Shown here: positions 1 through 10,363 of the stretch, piece after piece | How positions within the stretch are numbered: the first letter of the stretch is position 1 | How the letters are laid out: every line of letters begins with the position of its first letter | DNA from: Alectoria sarmentosa | Taxonomy: Eukaryota > Ascomycota > Lecanoromycetes > Lecanorales > Parmeliaceae | Assembly: GCA_009733775.1 (NCBI GenBank) | Contig: WOGZ01000218.1 | Location: 7,368 to 57,969, forward strand | Length of the DNA stretch: 50,602 bases | Direction: 5' to 3' | Position numbers and translations under genes: made by a program | The notes under the pieces: model-generated | What the model saw: only the letters and a program-made list of their open reading frames with translations | Told to the model about the DNA's origin: nothing | The model's database searches: none

Positions 1-1381
1 AACCCCCCCCCCCCCCCCAAAAAAAAAAAAAAAAAAAAAGAGCAGAGAACGAACCGAGAACTCGTTATATAAAGTAAAGTAACTAAAAGCATTCATTTGA
101 AAAAGGTTTCAAAACCCCCAAATGGGATAATCAGTCAATCCAATACAATCCAATCCAATATAATCCAATCCAATCCAATTCAAAGCGCGATTCTGTCCCC
201 CAACCCCCCACACCACTCTTTTAAAGAAAGAAAAACAAAACAACCCCCCCCCCCGAACGCTTCCTCCGATGCCAACCAAGCCAACCAAGCCCACCATCAC
301 ACACACAGGCACACAGGCAACACACTCTTCATACCTCAAGTCGCTAAACCAAAACCCCACCAAAGCCCCAACCAACAACAAACAACAGCCTTCCATCTTC
401 AGATATCCTTATATAACTTTAAAAAAAGCGGTTAGTTGCCAAATCCAATCCAATCTCACGGACGCCTTTTTTTTCATCTTTAGCAGCACTGCGGTGGTGG
501 TATTATCATTATTATTATAATTATTAAGTAGGGGGGAGGGGAGGGAGCCTTCGCAAAAATGTTTGTTGCGAGGGTTTCTTTTTTCCTCTCGCGATTGGAA
601 CGAACGAACGGGATTGCTTGATTCCTTTCTTTATGGGTGTAACTGAAACGAGATTTGCTTGCTTTCTTTATGGGTGGGTGGGTGGGTGAGGCGATACATA
701 CCGATTTGCGATTTATTAATCGAGTCGAACGTTGGTTGGTGCGAGTAAAGTGTTAGAGTAGAGTAGAGTAGAGTAGAGTGTCGTAGACGTGTTGTGAGGT
801 TTGGTGCGAGTGAGTGAGTGAGTGAGTGAGTGAGGGATTGGTGAGATTCCTTATGTATGGGTGGGGGGAAAGAAATAGATAGATAAGATCGATCGATCAA
901 TTACCATCAACGACGGAAAAAAAAACCAACCCCCCTGCGATACCTATACATACTCCCTTTTTCTTTTCTTTTCTTTCGCTAGGAACCGCATCCGCATCCG
1001 CATGCGCAGCGTTCAGAAGTAAGTCTAGCGGGTGTGTCATTGGAAATGAAATGGAATGGAATGGCACACGGGCACGGTGTGTTTGGGATTTTGGATAGAT
1101 AGATAGATAGATAGATAGAGCCTTGTGGGTTGGTTGTTGTGGAAGAAGGAGGCACTGGTTGTGGCCGAGAGAGAGGAATTTTCGTGCTCATATTGCCTCA
1201 ACCTCATCAAAATCAAGCTTGGGTGGGTAATGGTGGCGAAGGATGAATTTTCTTCTTCTTGGTGGAATACAAGACCTTCTCTCACGACCTGTCTCTTCAT
1301 CCCTCATGCCACACTACCACCGCACATAGAACATCCACCCATCAAAGATCTCTTGAACACCCACCCACCAAGCAACCCCCA
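1..1381. repeat. Microsatellite-dense non-coding region
   Basis: No gene seen. The stretch opens with a run of C followed by a run of A. It contains a CCAAT-type pentamer array at about 137-180, GGGT repeats near 674-691, GAGTA repeats near 755-779, GAGT repeats near 804-834 and GATA repeats near 1092-1118. The last part (about 1200-1381) is probably the promoter and 5'UTR of the secreted-protein gene that follows. Reading frames here are short and consist of simple-repeat peptides. Confidence 0.7.
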
Positions 1382-2083
1382 ATGCGCCCCCTCCGCCTCC
1401 TCTCCACCCTCCTCCTCCTCCTCCTCCCTCCCCCCCTCCACGCCGCCACCCCCCTCGAAGTCGAGCTCGGCAAGATCCCCGGCTACACCGGCGGCACCTC
1501 CTCGCACGCGGGCGACTATCTGACCAGCACCTTCTGCTTCTGCGTCGCCCCGCCGTCGTCGTCGGCGCCGGCCGCAAGCCCGCCCCGGCCCAGCGAGGCC
1601 AACTACCTCCAGTTCGAATACTACAACGCCCATCAGAACATGACCTACGTGCTCGCGCACCTCTGCCTCGCCAACGCCGACGATCAGATTACGTGCATCG
1701 CGCCCCGCAACGGGGACGGCTGGGCGGTTTATAATGGCGTCGATTGGGTCGGCGAGATGTGCCGCACGTGGTATAATCGCGTCACGGACTGGCCGCCGTT
1801 CCATACCATGGACACGCTGTGCTATAAGCCCGCGCACGACGACCAGTGGCGCCAGTATCGGATGCCCGGGCCCGATGAGCTCAGGTTTAATAAGCAGCGC
1901 AGGCGGTTGGATGGCGTGGGCGGGCAGGGGCCGGTGTTGAGGGGGAGGAAGGAGGCGGAGGATGTTTGTGTGGGGTTGTGCGAGGGGCATGCGGGGATGG
2001 GGGTCCTGAGGGGGAATGAGCGCGCGCAGTGTCATGTGGTTGGGTATGAGAACTTGGATGATATGTGCGAGAAGTGCGCTTGA
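1382..2083 (+). CDS. Secreted cysteine-rich protein, uncharacterised (233 aa)
   Basis: Single-exon ORF. I start it at the ATG at 1382 rather than further upstream because it opens directly with a signal peptide (MRPLRLL, then an uninterrupted leucine core, ending near LHA at about residue 22). The mature part has 11 cysteines, including FCFC, HLC, ITC, EMC, TLC, VCVGLC and a C-terminal CEKC pair. That suggests a disulfide-bonded extracellular protein. A basic stretch (KQRRR, about residue 180) could be a Kex2-type processing site. One N-glycosylation sequon (NMT) is present. The 5' half is C-rich and the 3' half is G-rich on the coding strand. No family recognised; an effector or secreted housekeeping role is inference only. 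The long antisense ORF over it is a GC-bias shadow. Confidence 0.75.
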   Translation: MRPLRLLSTLLLLLLPPPLHAATPLEVELGKIPGYTGGTSSHAGDYLTSTFCFCVAPPSSSAPAASPPRPSEANYLQFEYYNAHQNMTYVLAHLCLANADDQITCIAPRNGDGWAVYNGVDWVGEMCRTWYNRVTDWPPFHTMDTLCYKPAHDDQWRQYRMPGPDELRFNKQRRRLDGVGGQGPVLRGRKEAEDVCVGLCEGHAGMGVLRGNERAQCHVVGYENLDDMCEKCA

Positions 2084-2951
2084 GGGGGGGAGGAATGGGG
2101 CGGTGGAGGGGATGGATTGAGGGAAGGGATTGGTGGTGGCGGTGGAGGGGAAGGCAATGGCGGTGCGATTGGCCGCTGCGTTGACTTCTTGGAGGGGGGA
2201 GGTGAAGGGGGGGATTTTCTGAAATGAAAGTGAAGGAATTCTGCACTTTCCCTGAACCCATATATATTTTTTTTTCAAGCGCGATGAAAAATGCCACATG
2301 CTTACCTCCCGATCTTGGTTACTCCTCAAGAGCCTCACCGGTAATGGTCGGTGAAACATGCCACTATGCACGCGGACTCGGATATCTGGTAGCATATATT
2401 TGGCGATCCTGTTGCCTGGAGGACCGACGATACTGTTCAAACTCCTGGATGACGCCAAGACGACGATGAGGTTGGACTGGAGCGGGAACGACACTCCCGT
2501 TCCTGGAGTTCAGGACGAAGGAGCGATCCCGATGATATGCTTCCTAGAGAAATGAATGCAGGCCTGATATATCCGATCACAGAGATAAAAGAACCCGAGG
2601 TATAAAACTAAAACCCTGTAGGTATCTCTTTCTGAGGCTCACGATCGTTATGGTTTATGGTTTCATGATAGACGGATGTGATATATACCAAAGATGACTG
2701 TGATGATGGCTGATTCAATGGCATATGATGATAAACAAAAAGTAATGAGGGAAAAAGAAAGACCCTGAACGGGGCGGAAGAATAGTTCTTCCGGTCAAGC
2801 GGGTGGAAAATTGTTAATAAAAATGTTTTTGGGGGTGGGGATGGGAAGGGGAAACTAGGTGCGAGTGTTGGCAATCAATCACATACAAAGAGGTTGCAAA
2901 AGAGTGCTAGGCTAATTGTCTACATTTTGGACTATTTCTTTTGATTTTATT
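2084..2951. other. Intergenic, no gene seen
   Basis: Starts with the G-rich 3' flank of the secreted-protein gene. No convincing ORF or RNA gene is seen. The right end carries the first copy of the three-copy repeat described separately. Confidence 0.5.
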
Positions 2952-3088
2952 GCTCATGAGCATCACTATGCCGTCTCGTCGTTCAAGCCACCGGATCATG
3001 AGTAACCCTATGCCATCTCATCATTCAAGCCTTTGCCTCATAAACCTTCGCCTCATGAGTATCTGCATGCCATCTCATTTTTCAAGCC
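2952..3088. repeat. Three degenerate copies of a ~36-bp repeat over the reductase 3' end
   Basis: Copies at 2952-2989, 2996-3031 and 3053-3088 share a TCATGAG start, a central ATGCCATCTCAT-like block and a TTCAAGCC end. The third copy includes the stop codon (3082-3084) and the last codons of the minus-strand reductase. The array is therefore partly coding and partly 3'UTR. Confidence 0.75.
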
Positions 3089-4161
3089 GCAGCTGTCTCC
3101 AGTTTCGCCAGACTCTTGGCAGTATCGGTGATAGTCTTCTCAAGCGAAGTGAAGTGGATCCCCAAAGCCTTTTGTGCGTGCTCGTTGTCGATGGTGAATG
3201 TCTCCACCTCTTCCGTTGTCGAACAGTCTGGCACCTTTGAGGCGTGGGAAGGCAAGGCTTTCTTGATGATCTCGCAGACCTGTGGGTAGGAGAAGGTGCT
3301 GGTGGAGATGAAGTACCGGCCGCCCTCTTTGGATTCGTAGGCTTTGACGTGGGCCTCTCCGACGTCACGAACATCCGCAAAGCAGGGGATAGAGGTAGGT
3401 CCAGGCTCTTTCGAACTGCCATTCATCAACCGATAGATGTCAGCACTGCTTGTGTTCAGGCTTTCCAAGCTCGCGCCGTGCTCCAGAGGCCCGTAGATCA
3501 TGGGAGGGCAGATAGTAGCAATATCGAAGTTGGGTTTCTTGTCCTTGACGAAGTCATAAGCTGCCTTCTCCGCGAACGTCTTGCTCGCACAGTAGGCAAT
3601 AACTCCAGGCCCGTTCTTTGCCTCGTCGTATGTGACTGGGTTCCAGTCTTTCTCGCTGTAGGTGTAGCCTGGACGAGCTCCTTTCATTGGGTCACCAATG
3701 GCTGCGAAGCTGGAGGTGACGACGACACGTTTGACCTGGGGCGCGTTCTTCTCGACTGCCTCGAGTATTGAGGTGGTGCCCTTGACGGCAGGGTCGAGTA
3801 GGTCACGTACGTTGTCCTCCACTTGCATCACGAAGGGAGATGCGGTGTGAAAGACGCCATCAACACCTTTGACGGATTCGTCAAAGGCTCCGGGAACGGC
3901 GATATCGGGTACGATGGCAAAGGTGAGACGGCTGTCGTCGCCCTTGAGGTGGTGGCCGTGTGTCTTGCGGACCTTGTTGGCGGTGGCCTCGCTTCGGACG
4001 GTGCCACGGACTTTGTAGCCTTCCTTGAAGAGACTGTTGAGGACGTGGGCTGCCACGAACCCCGAGGCACCAGTAACGAGGATGAGCTGAGAGCTCTTGG
4101 GCTTGCTGGAGCCGGTGAGCTCGCTGACCTTCTCGGTGGCTTTGTCGACGATAGAAGACAT
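3082..4161 (-). CDS. NAD(P)-dependent epimerase / dihydroflavonol-reductase-like protein (Gre2-type)
   Basis: 359 aa, single exon, extended short-chain dehydrogenase fold. The Rossmann nucleotide-binding motif is VTGASGFVAAHV (residues 29-40). The active site is the Y190-x3-K194 pair (YCASK) with the upstream serines at 150-151 (TSSFAAIG). Substrate-side motifs FHTASP and CPPMIYGP fit the dihydroflavonol reductase / methylglyoxal-aldehyde reductase (GRE2-like) subgroup, which reduces carbonyls in the cytosol. I chose the ATG at 4161 (MSSIVDKATEK). The frame is open to 4377, but the extra residues are proline/histidine-rich and look like translated 5'UTR. All catalytic residues are present. 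The exact substrate cannot be assigned. The last codons overlap the third copy of a local repeat. Confidence 0.9.
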   Translation of the reverse strand: MSSIVDKATEKVSELTGSSKPKSSQLILVTGASGFVAAHVLNSLFKEGYKVRGTVRSEATANKVRKTHGHHLKGDDSRLTFAIVPDIAVPGAFDESVKGVDGVFHTASPFVMQVEDNVRDLLDPAVKGTTSILEAVEKNAPQVKRVVVTSSFAAIGDPMKGARPGYTYSEKDWNPVTYDEAKNGPGVIAYCASKTFAEKAAYDFVKDKKPNFDIATICPPMIYGPLEHGASLESLNTSSADIYRLMNGSSKEPGPTSIPCFADVRDVGEAHVKAYESKEGGRYFISTSTFSYPQVCEIIKKALPSHASKVPDCSTTEEVETFTIDNEHAQKALGIHFTSLEKTITDTAKSLAKLETAAA

Positions 4162-4353
4162 GTTGGTGAGGATTGGAAGAAATGAGTATGAGGAATGTTG
4201 TGTGTCGTTGTGAGTAATGTGGATGGTTGTTGTGTGTGATTGTGGGGTTGTTTGAGGAAGGGGAAGAGAAAGATGGTGGGGTTTAGGTGAAATCAATAGC
4301 GGGAGGCCGGGAGGTTTTGTACACCAGCCAATGCGAGGATCAGGTACCGGAAA

Positions 4354-4498
4354 GACATTAGGCCGACGCAGGGACATTAGGCCGACGTCACATTCCCATG
4401 ATTAGTAATTGGAGATCCTAGGTAAATAAAGTGGAGGTGGCAGTATGGCACTGCCACCCACTCAGAAGGCTGCATCTCATTCCTCCAAGTCGGCCTAA
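4354..4498. promoter_or_regulatory. Repeated TTAGGCCGAC motifs and a palindrome upstream of the reductase
   Basis: TTAGGCCGAC occurs at 4358-4367 and 4377-4386, inside a 15-bp direct repeat starting at 4354 and 4373, and again inverted at 4489-4498. Between them, 4436-4458 forms a palindrome: GGTGGCAGT, a 5-nt loop, then ACTGCCACC. All lie roughly 190-340 bp upstream of the reductase ATG at 4161. They could be transcription-factor sites; no factor is assigned. Confidence 0.4.
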
Positions 4499-4957
4499 CT
4501 CATGCACGATGGATTTGTAAGACAGGGGTAGACGGCAGGACTATTGCTCCGCCAAAAGTGGGGAGGTTATTAAGCACAAGGGAACGCATCAAAGGAAAGA
4601 TCACGGCTGGTGTGCAGCAGCAAATCAATATATAGTCAACTTTTGCCGTCATTCAATATCTTCATGAGCCTTGGAATGGCATCCAGGTGTACTTTGAACC
4701 TTATGACTGGCAGTAAGGACGAATATCTAAATATCTACTTATGTTACCGAGGTCTGCACGGAAACTAATCAATGCCAAGACTTCTGATGCCAAGATCTCG
4801 GACAATTGACCCCACCTGAAAGCGATGGTGGGATCACACGTCTTAACCCCTTTTTTCAGAACAGAAGGTAGCTGTGGAAACGTGATGGGAAGAAGAGGAC
4901 GTTGCTTTCTGTGAAAGCAATTGTAGGCTATTTCTCCAACCACCAAGCCCAATAATA

Positions 4958-5458
4958 CGGCGGACGAGGGCTACAACTACGACAAACCCAAAAACCATCA
5001 AATTTCTCCAAAAAAATTTAAATTCTGGCTGTGCTTCATCTATTCGATTCAAAGTGCTCTCAAATGATGTCTCCGGATTAAATCTTACATTCAATCTGAT
5101 TAAATTGATTTATAGTTTTCACAAGTTCGAAAATCAAACGACAAAAAAAATTTGATTCTCAAATTTCATATATCAAATTTCAATTTTCATTTTTTTGGAG
5201 TACCCCGAAGCACCTTATTTTGAGAAATCTTTACCCCGAAATACCCTCATCTCAAAATACCTTTACTTCAAAATATTTTATCGTTTTTGAAAAGCCCCTC
5301 GAAGAGTCTTCTAAAGAGTTCCCCGAAGAAGTCCCCGAAAAAGAGCCTCGAAAAGCCTCCGAAAGAGCGCCTGGAAGAATATCGCGAAAGGAAAATTCAA
5401 AAATTTGTAATTATTTTGTGGTTTTTGATTTTGTCGTAGTTGTAGCCCTCGTCCGCCG
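4958..5458. mobile_element. 501-bp MITE with 40-bp TIRs and TA target duplication
   Basis: Terminal inverted repeats at 4958-4997 and 5419-5458 begin CGGCGGACGAGGGCTACAAC. They are identical for the first 29 bp and match at 38 of 40 positions. The element is flanked on both sides by TA (4956-4957 and 5459-5460), as expected for a Tc1/mariner-like (Fot1/pogo type) transposase acting in trans. The inside has no transposase. It contains AT-rich sequence and a purine-rich stretch at about 5285-5390 built from repeats of CCCGAAGAA-like units, which translates as a Pro/Glu/Lys-rich peptide. It is nearly free of the heavy RIP-like damage in the neighbouring hAT element. The specific family is not recognised. 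Confidence 0.85.
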
Positions 5459-5687
5459 TAAGTAACATACATTACACCCGGCTAGACACTCCTGCTCTCG
5501 TTCTCGGCGCATATGCATCAGTCCCTATTTTCTTTTTCACTCTCCTACCAATATGTGTACGCGCCTTCAGAGCGGTTTCGCATTTGTGATTCTCACAGCA
5601 ATGTGTGCGCCTGAAGAAAGGTGTAGGGGATATACATCTATCAGATGAGCCAGACCATTACCAAAAAGCCACCGACATTGCTCCTAC

Positions 5688-8466
5688 CAGGGCGCCCGAT
5701 GGTCCAGACCACCAAATCGAACTATTAGTCTTTAGTGGTCTGGATTAGTCTAATAAACCAATAATCCGGGCAGGTTCATGCTACTGAACGGACTATCATA
5801 GATTGGTTCAATAATATGAACGAACGATCTGAATTAATAATTCAAATGATTCATTTTGACTGCTGCATATTTAATCATAAAAAGCGTATATTTAATAATA
5901 ATAATATAGAATTAATGTGATAAAATTGATTGAAAACAAATTTTTCTTTAAAATTTAATATATTAATATTATATTATTATTCGATAATTATATTATTATA
6001 ACACATAATAACAATGAATTCGATTTATCAAAAACTTTTATTACTTTTTCGACTTCATTTACTTTCGTTATAAGAATCACGATTTTTTCACATTATTTTA
6101 TAAAATAAATACGAAATATATCGATTCGAAGAAGAGTAATATTCAAGATGTTATTTAAAAAACGATTTATTATATTTATTTTACGAGCCTTAAACGATTA
6201 TTCGTTATTCGCTATTATTTTTATTAACGTTATAAATTTATTTAATAATAATAAAAACGAGAATAAGATGAAAAAATCATTTAAAGTTTTTATATCAATT
6301 TTTGAATTTAACGCTTTTCAAGCATCAAAATTCTTTTTTAAACGATTAAAAATTAAAATCTTTTATATTCACAATTATATTAATATATAAAATAATTATT
6401 TCGTTTATAATCGTTATTCGAGAATTTATAATATTATTAATAATACGAAAACGATTATAAAACATTTGAAAAAAACACATTTCATCGATTTTATAATCAA
6501 CGATATAATTGAAAAAAGAATAAAAGAGAAAATAATTATTAATGCAATTATATTTCGTAATGTTGAAATCAATATTAAAGCGAAAGAAAAGAGAAAAAAG
6601 AAAATCATAAATCGTGACTTTAATAAAATTATTTTAAAATATCTATTTTTACGATAAATCGTTTTTACGAATATATTTTTCAAAATAATTAAATATAAAA
6701 TCTTTCGAACTTATATAAAATATGTTAATTTCGTTGCTAATCGAATATTTTCAAACTTCGATTTCATTATTAAAATATACGTCGAATGTTTATTTATTAA
6801 AAGTAAATAACGATTACGTTATATATTAATTATAATATTATCAAATATTTATATTATATGCGATATGTGAATTTCATTAAATCATTTTGAGTTATTAATA
6901 ATATTCGATTATTTTATAAATGAAAATTCGAAATTGCGCGTTATTATTTTCGTTTTCATAAAATTACAAAAAAAGCATTTAAATTTAAATTAAATAACAA
7001 TTATTTTGAGTATATTTAACGATTACGAGATACGCAATAAATTAAAATATATAATTATAAATAATATTGATTTTAATAGTATTTTTATTAAAACAATTAT
7101 TAATGTTTTACGTGAAAAAGAAATGCTTTATAATTCTTTATAACGACGTTTTTAATATAACGATTATATTATTAATTTAACAATTCAAATCTTTTTCTTT
7201 AAAAAAAGCGTTAATGATTATGAATATTTAAAGAATTTAACATTATCTTCTTTCGATGCTCAATTAAATCAATAACGCAAATTAAAATCTTTTAATAAAC
7301 TTTATAATATCGTAATTTAAATTATAAAAAGTTTATAACGTATACAATTCTTTTTGAAACGAAGCGAAAGGTTAATATTATATTATGACAATAACATTAA
7401 ATGAAATTTATGATATGATATATTTAATTAAATTTTACGAAAAATCAAAAAGATTATTATAAAAATCACGAATGAAAAACTTAAATTGTCGAAAAATCTA
7501 TTAATCGCTGACGAATAAAAAACATTCGATCACATTCGTGATTTTTTATAAAACTTTCACGATGTTATAAAAATAATCGAAAATCGTGTTATTACTCTGA
7601 AATGAGTTCTTTTTATTATAAACTTTTTAATCAATATATTTGAAAATGTTATCGAGAAATTCGCTAATCACGAATTTATAAAAGAATCTCTTTAAATTGA
7701 ACTCACGAAATTATTAAAATATTGAAATAAGACAATAAGATCATCGATTTATATCGCGATAATCGTATTTAATCTTATTATCAAATAAACGTATTTTGAA
7801 AAATGAAATTTCGAATAATAATCGAATATGAAGACTATAATAAAGAAGTTTTAAAAAATTAAATATCGATTATTTATCGATTTTGTTAATTATTCGTTTA
7901 TAATTTTCATTATTATCTTAAAAATCGATAATAAATATTTATTATAAATGAATAAAAAGTAAAAATTTCAATATATCGATAACGAATTGAATCAATATAT
8001 ATATAATTTATTAATTCTTTCGAAAAAAGATCGAATAACATTTGATTGATAATTGAATTCAAATCAACGCGCTCGATATTCTTTATTATCAAAAATAATT
8101 ATTAACATTTATTTCATATTTATTATGTCTTCGAAATCAAAACGTGTTTTTTTTAAAATTAAATATACGATGTCAGATTAAAGAGTTGATTTTAAGATTA
8201 TTATCATAAAGTTATTGAAATGTTTAAAATCATAATTTCGATTAAGCATCTTTACGGAGCAAGATTTATATGTTATTATCAATATTATGAAAAAAGGGAT
8301 TATGAAGGTTATAAACGATTTGCAGGAGTCTTTGAATCAATAAGACGGATGGTTCAAATGGAATTTGGATGGTCCGATCGTATGAACGGACTACGAACCG
8401 TTTGTATAGCTTCAAATGGACCAGTTCAGGCCTTTGGACGGACGGTCTGGACCATCGGGCGCCCTG
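5688..8466 (+). mobile_element. Complete hAT-superfamily DNA transposon, RIP-degraded
   Basis: The 23-bp perfect inverted repeats at 5688-5710 and 8444-8466 start CAGGGCGCCCGATGG. The element is bounded by an exact 8-bp duplication GCTCCTAC (5680-5687 and 8467-8474). A CAGGG terminus plus an 8-bp duplication is diagnostic of hAT elements. The outer ~130 bp on the left and right keep normal composition and contain GGTCTGG / GTCCAGACC-like subterminal motifs. The interior (about 5820-8250) is extremely AT-rich, typical of repeat-induced point mutation. Length 2779 bp. Its transposase pseudogene is annotated separately. Confidence 0.93.
6148..8343 (+). pseudogene. hAT transposase pseudogene (RIP-inactivated, frame preserved)
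   Basis: Translation in one frame from the ATG at 6148 to a stop at 8341-8343 (about 732 codons) follows a fungal hAT transposase along its whole length, but with many internal TGA/TAA codons. Recognisable parts are a BED-finger-like segment (IIKHLKKTHFID, about 6450-6490), the catalytic-domain segment with INLTIQIFFFKKSVNDYEY (about 7165-7230) and AQLNQ-stop-RKLK, a helical middle (about 7400-7800), and the C-terminal dimerisation domain (RARYSLLSKI, then MSSKSKRVFF and KYTMSD-stop-R, about 8065-8180). Stops sit where the family has Trp or Gln (TGG or CAG/CAA changed to TGA/TAA). Landmarks at 6148, 6466, 7000, 8125 and 8341 share the same phase, so I see no indels. Arg CGN codons survive well. 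Confidence 0.88.
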
Positions 8467-8474
8467 GCTCCTAC

Positions 8475-9417
8475 CAAAGAGAAACTCGAGGAGAATATAC
8501 ACACATGCACATGCAAGAACACAACCACTACGAGTAATCCAACAGCCGTCCCCAATCTCCCCAACCTCCCCAAAAAGCAAGGCAACCCGCACTAATCACG
8601 CAATCCAACCTCGCACCCCCTCCCCCTTCACCACGCCGAAAGTTCCCCCCTTCCCCTGCACCAAACATAGCGAACGCCATCCCACAAATCGCTCAACAGC
8701 GCCTGAGTCGCCCAATCCCACGTCGCGCCCAATGTCCCAAGTACTCACAAATGCACGCCTCCACATTCGTAATGGAATCGCCAAGCTGCGGCATCAAGAC
8801 CGTAAACTACACGAGCTGCTGGAGCCATGTAGCCCGCACGCACGCGGCATTCCGAGTGACGTTATTATTGCCGGACACCTCCAACTATCATTGTGTGCGT
8901 AGTGCTCGGTGTGCGGTGTCATACCACGCGGCCTGGCGGACCGGTGTCAGTGACTCCATGCGAAGTGCTGACTCCCGTTCCTCAGAGTCTTTGTCGCTCG
9001 AGGACACATCCACAGAGCGAAGGTCGCGAGTTCATGGTACCTGCGCCTCCGAACGTTGACGGGGTGCGGGAAATCGAGCACCGCGCTCCTAGAACGTGCA
9101 AGAGTCAGCGCATCAAGATGCAAGGGTCTCCCCGGGACGTTTGGGACTCACCAGCTCGCAACCATCCGTGAACTGGAACTTCAGGTCCAATCTCCTGGCC
9201 AGAAGCTGGTGAACGGCACTCTGGAGACTGTGCTCGTCCTTGATGGGCTTCGACAACTGCGGGCACGTCACCGGGACCACGTCGCTCGTTCCACGAGCCC
9301 GAAACACCCAGGAGCTGAGCAAAGTACACGATAGGTCTTTTGGCTGCATCTTGACTTTTATATCTTCGCTCGACAGATTTCGCCTCTAAATAACGTTGTG
9401 CTCGCCCACGTGGTGCA
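8475..9417. other. No gene identified
   Basis: Normal GC content but only short overlapping frames on both strands. None gives a protein I recognise. It may hold decayed coding sequence. Confidence 0.4.
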
Positions 9418-9579
9418 GTGCTAGGAAGGTCTTTTCATCGTCATCATTATGATATCGATATGTATGTTTTGAGCGCCGAGCGTCAAGACTGGAAACGGGG
9501 TTTTCGACGTTCCCGCCCGTTTGTTCCTGCACCTCCAACTTTGCAAGCAATCCTCTCTCAAAGCACACATCATTTGTCT

Positions 9580-10363
9580 CTTGTAGTCATGATGGATATT
9601 GCTCTGGATCTTGTTGAATTTCGTTTGGGGATCTTTGCAATTGCTTATTCCTCGCACGGCCTCAACAAACTTAAACGCGATCCCGAAAGAAAATAATTTT
9701 GAATTTGATCAGATCATATCATTGATGCTGCTAGCACTACCGCTCGTCGCCGCAATTGAATCTTATTACGGTGAATCTGATGTTGATGTGTCATTCGTGA
9801 ATGATATCAATTTGTCAATAGAAGTTCAAAAGCTCATTGACAAACATCAAATTTTATCAAGCAGTCTAAAAGGAGCGAACTCATAAGATGCGCATCCGTT
9901 ACACTCGTGCGAGCTTTCGCCTAAAGTACAGTCCTCCGCTGGATGGCTACCGCGCGAACAGCATGGAGCCATAGTGGCTGATGCTTCTGATGAACATCTG
10001 GTCGGTGTTGGTATAGACGATGATCGCACGTCAGTGGACCAGCTTGACCAAAAGGAAAATTGTCTCCCAACATCAGACTCGCCAATAGGAAGGAAAACGG
10101 ATGATAGCTTAGAGTCCGATGCATCGCCGACATGGAGAGCCCACTCTCAGGATTTCTACATCTCAAAGGGGTTCAGATCCATCCAAATTTTCATCGTCGT
10201 GAGCGTGATTCTGATCGTCCTTGTACTTTATAATTCGTCTCTCCGGTCATTGACTTCGATATCTTTGGTACGGCTCCGTCCGCGTCCTCATCTCGACCAT
10301 GACCTTTCTCAACCCAGTCTCTCGTCTTTTCTGCATAGTGGTCTTGGGAATATTCAGGAGTAA
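9580..10363 (+). pseudogene. Remnant or exons of a fungal multi-pass membrane protein
   Basis: Two segments look like parts of one uncharacterised fungal integral membrane protein. The first (about 9589-9886) has WILLWILLNFVWGSLQLLIP, then FEFDQIISLMLLALPLVAA and IESYYGES, a pattern familiar from the C-terminal part of such proteins. The second (about 9974-10363) has the helix IFIVVSVILIVLVLYNS preceded by SQDFYISKGFRSIQ. The frames differ and no complete gene model with clean splice sites emerged, so this is either an intron-containing gene not resolved here or a decayed copy. No function is assigned. Confidence 0.3.

Noticed and set aside
1..60. Possible telomere end (C run then A run)
   Set aside because: No TTAGGG/CCCTAA repeats; only homopolymers.
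1304..2494. 396-codon ORF on the minus strand
   Set aside because: It is antisense to the signal-peptide protein at 1382-2083 and results from GC-rich third positions; no domain, and composition is low-complexity Arg/Gly/Glu.
6426..6683. Hydrophobic minus-strand ORF inside the hAT element
   Set aside because: AT-rich codons on the antisense of the transposase give Ile/Phe/Leu-rich peptides that mimic membrane proteins.
8220..8537. 105-codon plus-strand ORF running across the hAT right end
   Set aside because: It starts inside the transposase in another frame and crosses the terminal repeat and target duplication; a chance frame.
9056..9334. TGCGKSSTALLE resembling a nucleotide-binding P-loop
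   Set aside because: The surrounding frame shows no Walker B or other ATPase motif and changes character at once; an overlapping minus-strand frame looks equally protein-like.
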